From contig CAMUYA010000008.1 of the NCBI GenBank assembly GCA_947164865.1, forward strand, positions 39,240 through 103,239: a stretch of DNA of 64,000 nucleotides. Reading direction: 5' to 3'. Within the stretch, counting starts at the first letter, position 1. Every line of letters begins with the position of its first letter. Below the pieces are notes generated by a model. That model did no database searches and was not told the DNA's origin. It saw only the letters and a program-made list of their open reading frames with translations. The DNA comes from an uncultured Lachnospiraceae bacterium. Its GTDB lineage: Bacteria > Bacillota > Clostridia > Lachnospirales > Lachnospiraceae. Shown in pieces: positions 54,085-61,826 of the stretch. Made by a program: the position numbers and the translations under genes.

Positions 54085-55044
54085 TCACACCAGGAAATAG
54101 ACCGTGGCACAGATGACTATCTGAATGATCGTAAATCTGTAAACACACTGTGTATTTGACCATCCCCACACTTTTCTCACATGATCATGAAGAGGAGTTC
54201 GCACCTTTTTAAGTATATGGATCTTGAGAAATCTGAGAAGGAAAACCTTCAAAAGTCCCAGTCCACCGTCAAGTAGCATTACCAGCGCAAGCTGCAGGAA
54301 CAGGAACGGATCCTGGGTCTTTAAGGCGCAGATTGCGATAAACAGCCCAATTGCACGTGATCCGGCGTCCCCCATCATAAGCTTGCTGGGTGTTGCGTTG
54401 AACCATAGGTAAGCACAGAGCCCCGTTATCAATATAAGTATGAGTGGAGCAAAATCTTCGGAAATCCCTATTTTCTGAATGATAACAAAGAATCCCATCA
54501 GGGTGGCTATGGACACACTTCCCGACAAACCGTCAACACCGTCGGAACAGTTTGTGACATTTATGCTGACCCAAATGACGACAACGGCCAAAATGCCAAA
54601 AAGTATGGGCGGCATCACAAAGGATCTGTTAAATACCGCAAACACTATCTCTGTGGAGTTATTCGTCATAAATACAATGGTTGTCAGAATAGCGACCACC
54701 AGATCGAGAGCACCTTTTAAGTATTCTCCCCAGGGGCTTTTTGAAATATCATCAAGGAATCCCGTCATCATCGCTATAAGGACAAGTATCAGATAAAACC
54801 CTGTCTCGGTGCTCATGGGTGCGAAGATTGAGGCTATGGTAGTAAACACGGGTATAAAGATGATCCCGGCTCCACGGGGTTTCCCCGCGGACTTTTCACC
54901 GTCGACGGCAAAAGCTCTTCCCCCGTCCCTTGGCAGAAATTTATTTATATGTAAAAGCAGTATGAACGTCAGCACAAAACAAAAAGCCATTGCGACCGGG
55001 AGCTGATATCCCTGTGCCGTCTCAGGCAATATATTATAAAGCAT
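54085..55044 (-). CDS. MraY-like polyprenyl-phosphate sugar-phosphate transferase
   Basis: 319 residues, ten transmembrane helices. PNPT-family signatures: FLDDISK (Asp pair, motif for magnesium), NVTNCSDGVDGLSGS, MMGDAGSRAIG, and a C-terminal RTPLHDHVRKVWGW in place of the MraY HHH (..PIHHHFEL..GW). The end of the protein looks more like MraY than WecA/TagO. It attaches a sugar phosphate to undecaprenyl phosphate in the membrane. It lies outside any cell-division wall cluster. ATG at 55044 has GGAGG eight bases upstream, formed by the end of the CE2 gene; overlap is 11 bp. Confidence 0.88.
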   Translation of the reverse strand: MLYNILPETAQGYQLPVAMAFCFVLTFILLLHINKFLPRDGGRAFAVDGEKSAGKPRGAGIIFIPVFTTIASIFAPMSTETGFYLILVLIAMMTGFLDDISKSPWGEYLKGALDLVVAILTTIVFMTNNSTEIVFAVFNRSFVMPPILFGILAVVVIWVSINVTNCSDGVDGLSGSVSIATLMGFFVIIQKIGISEDFAPLILILITGLCAYLWFNATPSKLMMGDAGSRAIGLFIAICALKTQDPFLFLQLALVMLLDGGLGLLKVFLLRFLKIHILKKVRTPLHDHVRKVWGWSNTQCVYRFTIIQIVICATVYFLV

Positions 55045-56155
55045 TATATGCTCCTCCAAGCGATCTGATATATTCTGTCAGTTCCTTTGCGGCGACCACA
55101 TGTGAAACCGCAGAGGGATGATAATCTGCCGCATAACCGTTCTTTTCCGGATCCTGCGGTGTTAATCTGAATGTGTGAATATCACTGAAGCCGGTCTTTT
55201 CCGCAAAGTTTTCCGCGGCCTCTTTTTCCGTCTCAAAAAGCTCATCCCCCATCAGCCCGAAAGCAATGATGATACGCGACCGTGGATTTGCAAGATGCAC
55301 CTGTTCCAGAAAGTCTTCATAATCCTCCCTGAAGGCTGCAAGCTTGTTGTCGTCCTGCATTATATAGCTTGCATCATTGGTTCCCAGATTGATCACTATG
55401 GTATCGGGTTTTCTTTCCGACTCAAAATCCCATTTTATCGTCTCAAGGCGTTTACCCCTGAAAGTGTTGTACGAATAGGCAAATATCTCATAATAGGGCT
55501 GGATCAGCTCATCCAGCGTTGGTATGTCGGGATTGCCGGTGTAGCCGGAAATCAGTCCGTGCCCACTGTACGATACATAGCTTGCATCCGCACCCAGGGC
55601 TGCTGCCGTTAGATACGAAAACGCTTTGCTGACATTCTCGGTGGTGGTGGAAAATGTATTTGCTTCACTTGCCGTGTCGATCCCATATCCGCAGGTTATG
55701 GAATCGCCGATGAACTCTATATATCTGTCGGAGGCAAAAGTCGGCCTCGGCGGCTCCTGTGCAAGAACTCTTATCTCCCCGAGCCCAACACTTGACATTC
55801 TGGGTTCCGAGAGCTTTATTATCCTTACGATATGCTCTCCGCTGATGGCATTTTCGTCCTCTCCAAATACAACAAAGCTTTCTTTTTCTTTTTTGATCAT
55901 GGTGTCAAGTTGCAGGTTTCCGTCAACAAAAACCGCCATTCTGGCCTGATCTTTCCATGGTACGGTACCGTCATCCCGGTCTTTTACGGAGCTGTCTCCG
56001 TAAAATGTAACCGTAAGCTTTGTCCCTTTGTACGTAAACTCAACACCGCTCCCCGACAGAGCAAGGAGCAGACAATCCTCAAGCGCCACTGTTCTTCCGA
56101 GTATCTTCACATGCTCGACAGACGGGAAGAACGCTATTTCTTTAAGTTCATTCAT
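55034..56155 (-). CDS. CE2-type SGNH acetyl esterase, cytoplasmic
   Basis: 373 residues without signal peptide. The N-terminal 130 residues are strand-rich (jelly-roll-like, FTYKGTKLTVTFYGDSSV), followed by a SGNH hydrolase: block I YIEFIGDSITCGYG with the Ser nucleophile, block III NLGTNDASYI, block V DYHPSAVSH with Asp/His. This domain order is that of carbohydrate esterase family 2. It should remove acetyl groups from oligosaccharides taken into the cell or from a wall precursor. It shares an 11-bp overlap with the MraY-like gene. Confidence 0.88.
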   Translation of the reverse strand: MNELKEIAFFPSVEHVKILGRTVALEDCLLLALSGSGVEFTYKGTKLTVTFYGDSSVKDRDDGTVPWKDQARMAVFVDGNLQLDTMIKKEKESFVVFGEDENAISGEHIVRIIKLSEPRMSSVGLGEIRVLAQEPPRPTFASDRYIEFIGDSITCGYGIDTASEANTFSTTTENVSKAFSYLTAAALGADASYVSYSGHGLISGYTGNPDIPTLDELIQPYYEIFAYSYNTFRGKRLETIKWDFESERKPDTIVINLGTNDASYIMQDDNKLAAFREDYEDFLEQVHLANPRSRIIIAFGLMGDELFETEKEAAENFAEKTGFSDIHTFRLTPQDPEKNGYAADYHPSAVSHVVAAKELTEYIRSLGGAYNAL

Positions 56156-56172
56156 CTCATTGTATTCCTGCC

Positions 56173-57885
56173 TTATGCTTTTTCACTGAATCTCACGCAG
56201 AGCATCGTGATATCATCAAATATATCCGCATCTCCGGTAAACTTCACCACATCATCATGCAGCCTTTTTGCCCGGGCCTCCACACTTCCGTATTCTTTCA
56301 AAGATGCGGAGATTCTGTCCATACCGAATCTTTCGCCGGCTGCATTCTTTGCCTCCGGGATTCCGTCGGTGTAAAGCACCAGTATATCTCCGTCTGAAAG
56401 TGTTAACTCTTTATTCTCAAATGCGCAGAACGGGATCGCCGCAAGAGGCGGATCGTTATCTCCCTGTATCAGGCTTACATGATCTCCGCTGATTATCACG
56501 GGATATTCATGTCCGGCGTTGGAATACTGCATAACACCTGTTTTTAAATCGAGTACTCCGAAAAGTGCGGTTACGAATTGCTCGGAATCATTGTTATCAC
56601 AGAGCCATGTGTTCACATCGCTGAGAACGGTTTTTGCATCTCCTCCTGAGAGAGCGCGAAGCTGCAGGGCTGTCTTGGACACGGCCATAAACAGCGAAGC
56701 GGGGATACCTTTTCCGCTGACATCCGCGATCACAAGTCCCACATGGGTGTCATCAATATTAAAATAGTCGTAAAAGTCTCCTCCCACCTGCTTTGCGGGT
56801 GTCATTAGCGCAAATGTCTCAAGGTTGTTTTTCTGACTGAATTCTTCAAAATCAGAAGGTAAAATGCTGCTCTGGATGGACCATGCTATCTTCATTTCGG
56901 CATTGAGTTTTTCCTTCTCTGAAGTAAGGCCTGTAATATTGCTGATATACTCTCCTATATCATCTTCCATCTGCTTCATGGAGCCGAAAAGATTCCCTAT
57001 CTCGTCATTTGATCTGATATCAAGCTGCGCAAAGACACTTCCTTCCTTTTTCTCCGAATCGTTCACGAAATCGGTGGCAGCTTTTGACAATTCGTTGATC
57101 GGACGTATGAGCATCCTGTTTATAACCATAACATAGGCCACTCCGAATAAAGCAGCTATCATGATAATGAGGATAACAATAGTCCGGATAAAGGAATTGA
57201 TCCTGGCCATGATCGCATTCATCGACATATCAACACTGATGAATCCGCATAAATCACCGTTCTGATCAACCACCGCAGGTGTAGCGGTCATAAGCCACCC
57301 GTATTCATCAGTCTGTGTAACATATGCATTAAGCCCGATCTCGGGATGTGCCACAAATTCATCGGACAGTTCAATGTACATCTCGAAGACACCGATGGGA
57401 CATTTATCCTCTCCCTCTACGGGATCCACCAGATACATATATTTCATCTCTCCGGTATCCGGATCCTTAAAATACGTACCCAGATATACATCCTCCACAT
57501 CAAGCGCATCGAGAGATCTTTTCATATAATCCATGAGAATGCGGTAATCTTCCGTTTCCGTAATGGGATCGAAATACGAAAGATACTCATACCACTCGTT
57601 CGTTCCCCAATAGGAGCTCTCGAATCTTTTATCTGCCGGGATAGATGAATATACCTCCACTGCCTGCGATTCGACGCGTTTCAAGGCACCGGTATCGATG
57701 CTCGCACTGACACCTGCAGCGATCTGCTCCGTGGTGGTACCAAAATCCGTCTCCATTCCATAAATAAGATAACGTCTGACTGCAAGGATAGTAATGATGG
57801 TTATGGACAGCACGACCGCGGAGAACATGATTATAGTCTTGGTTCTTATTCCCATGCCTCTTTTTCGGGTTTCAACTGTTTCCAC
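56173..57885 (-). CDS. Membrane PP2C phosphatase (RsbU/SpoIIE type) with external sensor and HAMP
   Basis: 570 residues: TM1 (about 15-33), extracytoplasmic Cache-like sensor (about 35-235), TM2 (about 237-260), HAMP (about 262-320), short coiled coil, and a C-terminal PP2C-type phosphatase (about 350-568) with GGDFYDYFNI, VGLVIADVSGKGIPASL and LVLYTDGIPEAK. It should dephosphorylate the STAS protein encoded just upstream, 8 bp away. The start is GTG with AGGTAGG upstream. External sensing followed by partner switching is the family model. Confidence 0.92.
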   Translation of the reverse strand: METVETRKRGMGIRTKTIIMFSAVVLSITIITILAVRRYLIYGMETDFGTTTEQIAAGVSASIDTGALKRVESQAVEVYSSIPADKRFESSYWGTNEWYEYLSYFDPITETEDYRILMDYMKRSLDALDVEDVYLGTYFKDPDTGEMKYMYLVDPVEGEDKCPIGVFEMYIELSDEFVAHPEIGLNAYVTQTDEYGWLMTATPAVVDQNGDLCGFISVDMSMNAIMARINSFIRTIVILIIMIAALFGVAYVMVINRMLIRPINELSKAATDFVNDSEKKEGSVFAQLDIRSNDEIGNLFGSMKQMEDDIGEYISNITGLTSEKEKLNAEMKIAWSIQSSILPSDFEEFSQKNNLETFALMTPAKQVGGDFYDYFNIDDTHVGLVIADVSGKGIPASLFMAVSKTALQLRALSGGDAKTVLSDVNTWLCDNNDSEQFVTALFGVLDLKTGVMQYSNAGHEYPVIISGDHVSLIQGDNDPPLAAIPFCAFENKELTLSDGDILVLYTDGIPEAKNAAGERFGMDRISASLKEYGSVEARAKRLHDDVVKFTGDADIFDDITMLCVRFSEKA

Positions 57886-57893
57886 CGGGGAGC

Positions 57894-58196
57894 CTACCTC
57901 TCAATATTAAGCAGCTTCACAAATCCTGTAACCGTAAAAATATCCATTATCTCTTCACCGACATTCTTGATGATCATCTTTTTACCGTCCTGCTTCATCT
58001 GTTTTTCGGTGATAAGGAACACTCGCAGCCCTGCAGATGAAACATACTCAAGCTTTTCGAGGTCGATTTCCAGTTCATTATACTTTTGGGAAGCTTCAGT
58101 CATCACTGCCTCAAAACTGTCCACATTTGATCCGTCTATCTCCCCGATCAGCCTTATGATCTCTTTATCTCCCAATTCCTGTCTTTTTATCTCCAT
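57894..58196 (-). CDS. STAS anti-anti-sigma factor (RsbV/SpoIIAA type)
   Basis: 100 residues, single STAS domain. The phosphorylation-loop region LEKLEYVSSAGLRVFLIT carries the conserved Ser residues targeted by the HATPase kinase partner. It stands between the kinase (58211-58633) and phosphatase (56173-57885) genes at gaps of 14 and 8 bp, giving a complete partner-switch cassette. GGAG lies nine bases before ATG. Confidence 0.94.
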   Translation of the reverse strand: MEIKRQELGDKEIIRLIGEIDGSNVDSFEAVMTEASQKYNELEIDLEKLEYVSSAGLRVFLITEKQMKQDGKKMIIKNVGEEIMDIFTVTGFVKLLNIER

Positions 58197-58210
58197 TGTC
58201 CCGCTCTCCT

Positions 58211-58633
58211 TTATACTTTCTCGAATTTCTTTTCAAGAGTCAGAATGTTTTGTCCGTCTCTGTATTCATAAGTGATATCATCCATTTCCTTCTTGATAAG
58301 GAAAATTCCGAGTCCGCCTACCGGGCGCTCCTCAATTCCGGATTCCGTATCCGGGCGAGCTGCTTCCAACGGGTTAAAAGGCTTTCCACTGTCTGTAAAT
58401 ATAACCTGTACCTTAAATGGATACGGGTCCCCGAGGGCCATGACACTCACCTTTGCGGGACCGACCTCAGGATCGTAGGCATAGGTCGCTATGTTCATAA
58501 ACACTTCCTCTACGCAAAGCTTGACTTTTCTGATGGTCTTAGCATCATCCGAGTACTCTCTCAAGGTATTCGTTATGAACTCAAAGAGTACAGGAAGGTT
58601 TTCCCTTTTTGCATCCAAGATAATCTCTTTCAT
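58211..58633 (-). CDS. HATPase anti-sigma factor / serine kinase (RsbW/SpoIIAB type)
   Basis: 140 residues, HATPase_c fold of the GHKL type: KVKLCVEEVFMNIATYAY (N box), FTDSGKPFNPLEA (G1), ERPVGGLGIFLIKKEMDDI (G2). It phosphorylates the STAS partner and in classic systems holds a sigma factor. No sigma gene lies in the operon, so the final target may be a non-sigma protein or an unlinked factor. GAGAGG lies nine bases before ATG; it follows argC by 14 bp. Confidence 0.93.
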   Translation of the reverse strand: MKEIILDAKRENLPVLFEFITNTLREYSDDAKTIRKVKLCVEEVFMNIATYAYDPEVGPAKVSVMALGDPYPFKVQVIFTDSGKPFNPLEAARPDTESGIEERPVGGLGIFLIKKEMDDITYEYRDGQNILTLEKKFEKV

Positions 58634-58647
58634 CCTGTCAATCCTCT

Positions 58648-59595
58648 CTACAGGCTTAATCCTGTGGCTTCATCACAACCAAGTACTATGTTCATGCACT
58701 GTATGGCAGCGCCCGATGCACCTTTCCCAAGATTGTCGAACCTGGTGGCCACTACAGCCCTTTCTTCATTTCCGGTGACGAATATCTCGATCCCGTCCCA
58801 GCCTGCACAGGCATCCGAGAAAAGAGCTCCGCCTGCTTCCACATCCGCGCCGAAAGGCATAACCTTTATAAATTTCTCATCCTTATAATAATCTTCAAAA
58901 AAGTCCCTCAGCTTCTCCGGAGACATTTTGATCGAAAGCATATCTGTGAACAACGGCACCTGCACGATCATTCCGCTGTGATAATTCGTGGTCATAGGGC
59001 AGAACAGCGGCTCCTTTGAAAGACCCGTGATCAGCTTCATCTCCTTAAGATGCTTATGAGTCTGTCCCCAGGCGTACATTCTGGCCGAGTCAAACTTCTT
59101 ATCTCTTCCTTCTTCCTCATAGGCTGCTATAAGCTTTTTGCCGCCTCCGCTGTAGCCTGATACCGCAAATATCGAAACGGGGTAATCCGAAGGAAGTATA
59201 CCCTTTTTTACCAGGGGATATCCGATAGTGATGAATCCCGATGCATAACATCCCGGCACCGCAATCCTCTTACCGGTTCTGATGGCATTCCGGTGCTCCT
59301 TCGAAAGCTCGGGATAGCCGTATGCCCATCCTTCTTCCGTGCGGTGCGCTGTTGATGTGTCTATGATCGTCACATTATCATTTTCAACATAGGAAACTGC
59401 CTCTACCGCAGCGGCATCCGGCAGGCACAGAAAAGTGATGTCCGATTCATTGATGAATTTCTTTATCGTATCGGGATCTTTTCTAAGCTCTGAAGGAATA
59501 GTCAGCAGCTCAATATCATCTCTGTTTTCAAATCTTTCATGTATGCGAAGGCCTGTAGTTCCTTCGCTTCCGTCAATAAAAACCTTTGTTTTCAT
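58648..59595 (-). CDS. argC: N-acetyl-gamma-glutamyl-phosphate reductase, type 2
   Basis: 315 residues, the short type 2 form. NAD(P)-binding start VFIDGSEGTTGLRI, catalytic Cys in VPGCYASGF, and SGYSGGGKKLI followed by the HKHLKEMK stretch with the active-site His. It reduces acetylglutamyl phosphate, the step between ArgB and ArgD, yet lies 19 kb from those genes. AAAGGAAAGC lies directly before ATG. It heads the run with the partner-switch genes and has its own promoter and possible ARG box. Confidence 0.95.
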   Translation of the reverse strand: MKTKVFIDGSEGTTGLRIHERFENRDDIELLTIPSELRKDPDTIKKFINESDITFLCLPDAAAVEAVSYVENDNVTIIDTSTAHRTEEGWAYGYPELSKEHRNAIRTGKRIAVPGCYASGFITIGYPLVKKGILPSDYPVSIFAVSGYSGGGKKLIAAYEEEGRDKKFDSARMYAWGQTHKHLKEMKLITGLSKEPLFCPMTTNYHSGMIVQVPLFTDMLSIKMSPEKLRDFFEDYYKDEKFIKVMPFGADVEAGGALFSDACAGWDGIEIFVTGNEERAVVATRFDNLGKGASGAAIQCMNIVLGCDEATGLSL

Positions 59596-59666
59596 GCTTT
59601 CCTTTCATGTTGGGATTTTCCGATACAGAAATAATATCTGCTTACGGTTCAAAAACCCACAAAAAA

Positions 59667-59680
59667 TGAACATATACATA
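59667..59680. promoter_or_regulatory. Weak candidate ARG box at the argC promoter
   Basis: TGAACATATACATA matches the ARG box consensus at 10 of 14 positions and overlaps the expected transcription start of argC, the usual place for a repressor site. On its own the match is modest. Confidence 0.35.
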
Positions 59681-59684
59681 GTAA

Positions 59685-59714
59685 ATTATACCACGTATAT
59701 GCTCATCTTGTCAT
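59685..59714 (-). promoter_or_regulatory. Sigma-A type promoter of the argC operon
   Basis: Minus strand: ATGACA, 18-bp spacer ending in TGG (extended -10), perfect TATAAT. It gives a leader of about 80 nt before argC. The 165-bp gap shows no other feature. Confidence 0.78.
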
Positions 59715-59760
59715 TTTTTTTAAAGATCGGCCGCCTTTTAAAGATACCCCTTTTCTCTGC

Positions 59761-60516
59761 TCACTGTTTCTGCCGCTTTTCATTTATATAATGGGGCATC
59801 GGCTCGAGCTTGTGAAGGTTCGACAGGTGCATTCTGTCTATCCTGTCTTTTATTGATTTATCTTCGCAAATTCCGGTTGCGATGTATCTGTCCAGGGTAG
59901 CGTATGAAAAGCCGATCTTGTCCTCGTCTGACATTCCGCTCAGACCATCGGAAGGCTTTTTGTGAACAAGCTCATCCGGAAGGCCCAGAAATTCGCCGAT
60001 CTGTATAACTTCCTCGACCGTAAAATCCGCAAGAAGTGACACATCTCCGGCACTGTCACCGAATTTGGTGCTGTATCCTATATAGTCTTCGGATCTGTTG
60101 CAGGTATTCACAACTCTCCCACCGTTTTCAAGCCCCTGTGCTACAGCATAAAGCGTGCTCATTCGTATTCTCGGCGGTACATTGATCCTTACATCCCCGG
60201 TAACCTCCGAACCTGCTTCCGACAATGCTTCCATCATGGCATCCGTAGCCTTTCCGATATTTACAGTCATGCTGCGTATTCCAAGAAAACTTACCAGGCG
60301 CTCGGAGTCCGAGATATCAGGCTGGACTCCGTCGGGCATCATCACCCCTATCACCCGGTCGTTTCCGAGCGCTCTCGCAAGCAAAGCAGCAGTCACGGAG
60401 GAATCTTTTCCGCCGGATACTCCCAGCACAGCACAGCAGTTTTGCCCGCTACCCGCAAAATAATTACGTGTCCACTCGATCAGATCGTTTACGGTTTTTT
60501 CCACATTTTCCAGCAT
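59761..60516 (-). CDS. nadE: NAD synthetase, ammonia-dependent
   Basis: 251 residues, with the PP-loop ATP pyrophosphatase motif GVSGGKDSSVTAALLA and family segments NRSEDYIGYSTKFGDSAGD and KPSDGL. There is no N-terminal glutaminase domain, so ammonia is the expected nitrogen donor. It makes NAD from deamido-NAD. It follows nadD by 38 bp, joining the last two steps of NAD synthesis. GAGAGG lies six bases before ATG. Confidence 0.95.
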   Translation of the reverse strand: MLENVEKTVNDLIEWTRNYFAGSGQNCCAVLGVSGGKDSSVTAALLARALGNDRVIGVMMPDGVQPDISDSERLVSFLGIRSMTVNIGKATDAMMEALSEAGSEVTGDVRINVPPRIRMSTLYAVAQGLENGGRVVNTCNRSEDYIGYSTKFGDSAGDVSLLADFTVEEVIQIGEFLGLPDELVHKKPSDGLSGMSDEDKIGFSYATLDRYIATGICEDKSIKDRIDRMHLSNLHKLEPMPHYINEKRQKQ

Positions 60517-60554
60517 GTACGTCCTCTCTCGCCTGTTTATTTACCACCCGGCGT

Positions 60555-61184
60555 TCATGTTTCGTAAAGATGTTTTTCACAGATATATCTAAGTGTACCA
60601 TCGGGTATCATATGCCCGCATTTGCCCGGTTTTTTTCGAATATACGAGGATGATATCTCCTCACCCCGGAATTTCGAAATGATGATCCTTGCTCCGTCCC
60701 TTTCTTCAAGTTCCCGTTTTCTTCTGTTTATGCTGTCTGTACTATCTTCCCCTCGCGGCACGACCACGAGTATAATGCCTGAAATAAGCCTTTTATACTC
60801 ATACCACTTATCTATACTGAAAAGTATGTCGCTACCGCAAAGAAAATAGATATCTGTTTTATCGGGATCTCCTGATACCCCGCGGATGTATTCCACAGTA
60901 TCCACAGAATAACTTGCACCCTCCTTATCTACCTCATACCTGGATATTTCCCATTCAAAATCCACAGCTGAAAGGCCTGCGCGGATCATTCCGATCCTGT
61001 CCTCGGCATCGGTGATCTTTATCCCCATCTTTTCCTTCAGATACGGATGGCCTGCCGGCACTATGCAGATCCTATCGGGATGAAGCTCATCATACACATT
61101 TGTCAGCAGATCAAGATGTCCTTTGTGGAAGGGATCGAAGGTTCCTCCATAAAGAGCTATTTTTATCCGGCGATTTGTTTCCAA
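60555..61184 (-). CDS. nadD: Nicotinate mononucleotide adenylyltransferase
   Basis: 209 residues. Nucleotidyltransferase motifs GGTFDPFHKGHLDLL (T/HxGH) and ISSSYIRKK near the C-terminus. It forms deamido-NAD from nicotinate mononucleotide and ATP, the substrate for NadE encoded next. The start is TTG at 61184, chosen because AAGGA lies nine bases ahead and the protein begins only a few residues before its first conserved strand. Confidence 0.95.
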   Translation of the reverse strand: METNRRIKIALYGGTFDPFHKGHLDLLTNVYDELHPDRICIVPAGHPYLKEKMGIKITDAEDRIGMIRAGLSAVDFEWEISRYEVDKEGASYSVDTVEYIRGVSGDPDKTDIYFLCGSDILFSIDKWYEYKRLISGIILVVVPRGEDSTDSINRRKRELEERDGARIIISKFRGEEISSSYIRKKPGKCGHMIPDGTLRYICEKHLYET

Positions 61185-61250
61185 TGATGATTATCCTTTC
61201 AAAGTACGGGCATAAAGATATCGCAGACATGGTTATTGAGCTATTTGTTC

Positions 61251-61724
61251 TTACATCAATGTTTCTTCGATAAGAGCCCCGCAGCCTTCTGCAATCTGTC
61301 TGTACACTCCGGAAAAATCCCCTGTATACCACGGATCATCAATATCCTCCGAACGCCCTGTAAAATCCATAAGGAGCCTGACCTTACCCTCCGGATCGTC
61401 TCCGAGGATCCGATGCATATAGCTCAGGTTAAGCTGCTCCATACCAATAATATAATCCCATTTGTCGTAATCGTCACGTCTCATCTGGCGTGCGCGCTTT
61501 CTCCCCAGGCCCAGCTCGTTATCCGGTGTGCCTATTCCATGCGCCTTAAGTTCCCTCTGCGCCGGAGGATAAACGCCGTTTCCGATCTCCTCGGTGCTGG
61601 TCGCCGCGGATTCAATGTAAAACTCATCCGATATGCCGCGCTTCGCGACCATATCCTTCAAAATAAATTCTGCCATGGGGGAACGGCAAATGTTGCCCCA
61701 GCAGATGAACAGTATTTTTATCAT
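61251..61724 (-). CDS. Low-molecular-weight protein tyrosine phosphatase
   Basis: 157 residues, single domain. P-loop CWGNICRS (C-x5-R; Cys8, Arg14) and the general acid in DIDDPWYTG near the C-terminus are intact. It removes phosphate from protein tyrosines or, in some members, from arginines. It lies between nadD and the integrase, with AAGGA ten bases before ATG. The region upstream of its start is where the integrated element begins. Confidence 0.93.
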   Translation of the reverse strand: MIKILFICWGNICRSPMAEFILKDMVAKRGISDEFYIESAATSTEEIGNGVYPPAQRELKAHGIGTPDNELGLGRKRARQMRRDDYDKWDYIIGMEQLNLSYMHRILGDDPEGKVRLLMDFTGRSEDIDDPWYTGDFSGVYRQIAEGCGALIEETLM

Positions 61725-61796
61725 TTCCTTAAATTCCTTGCTTTTCCAGTATTTTCAAGGGTTACAGGCATTTTCCCTTATGGCATAAAACAGGTA

Positions 61797-61826
61797 TTTT
61801 TTCTCAAATCTTCTCATTTTTTCTCA
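61797..61826. repeat. Repeated TTTTTTCTCA at the integrase 3' end
   Basis: TTTTTTCTCA occurs at 61797-61806 and 61817-61826, 20 bp apart, with TTCTCA once more between. It covers the integrase stop codon, a usual place for integrase arm sites or the element end. Confidence 0.45.

Noticed and set aside
59720..59760. Terminator behind nadE
   Set aside because: There is a GC-rich stretch near a T run, but the arms do not pair.
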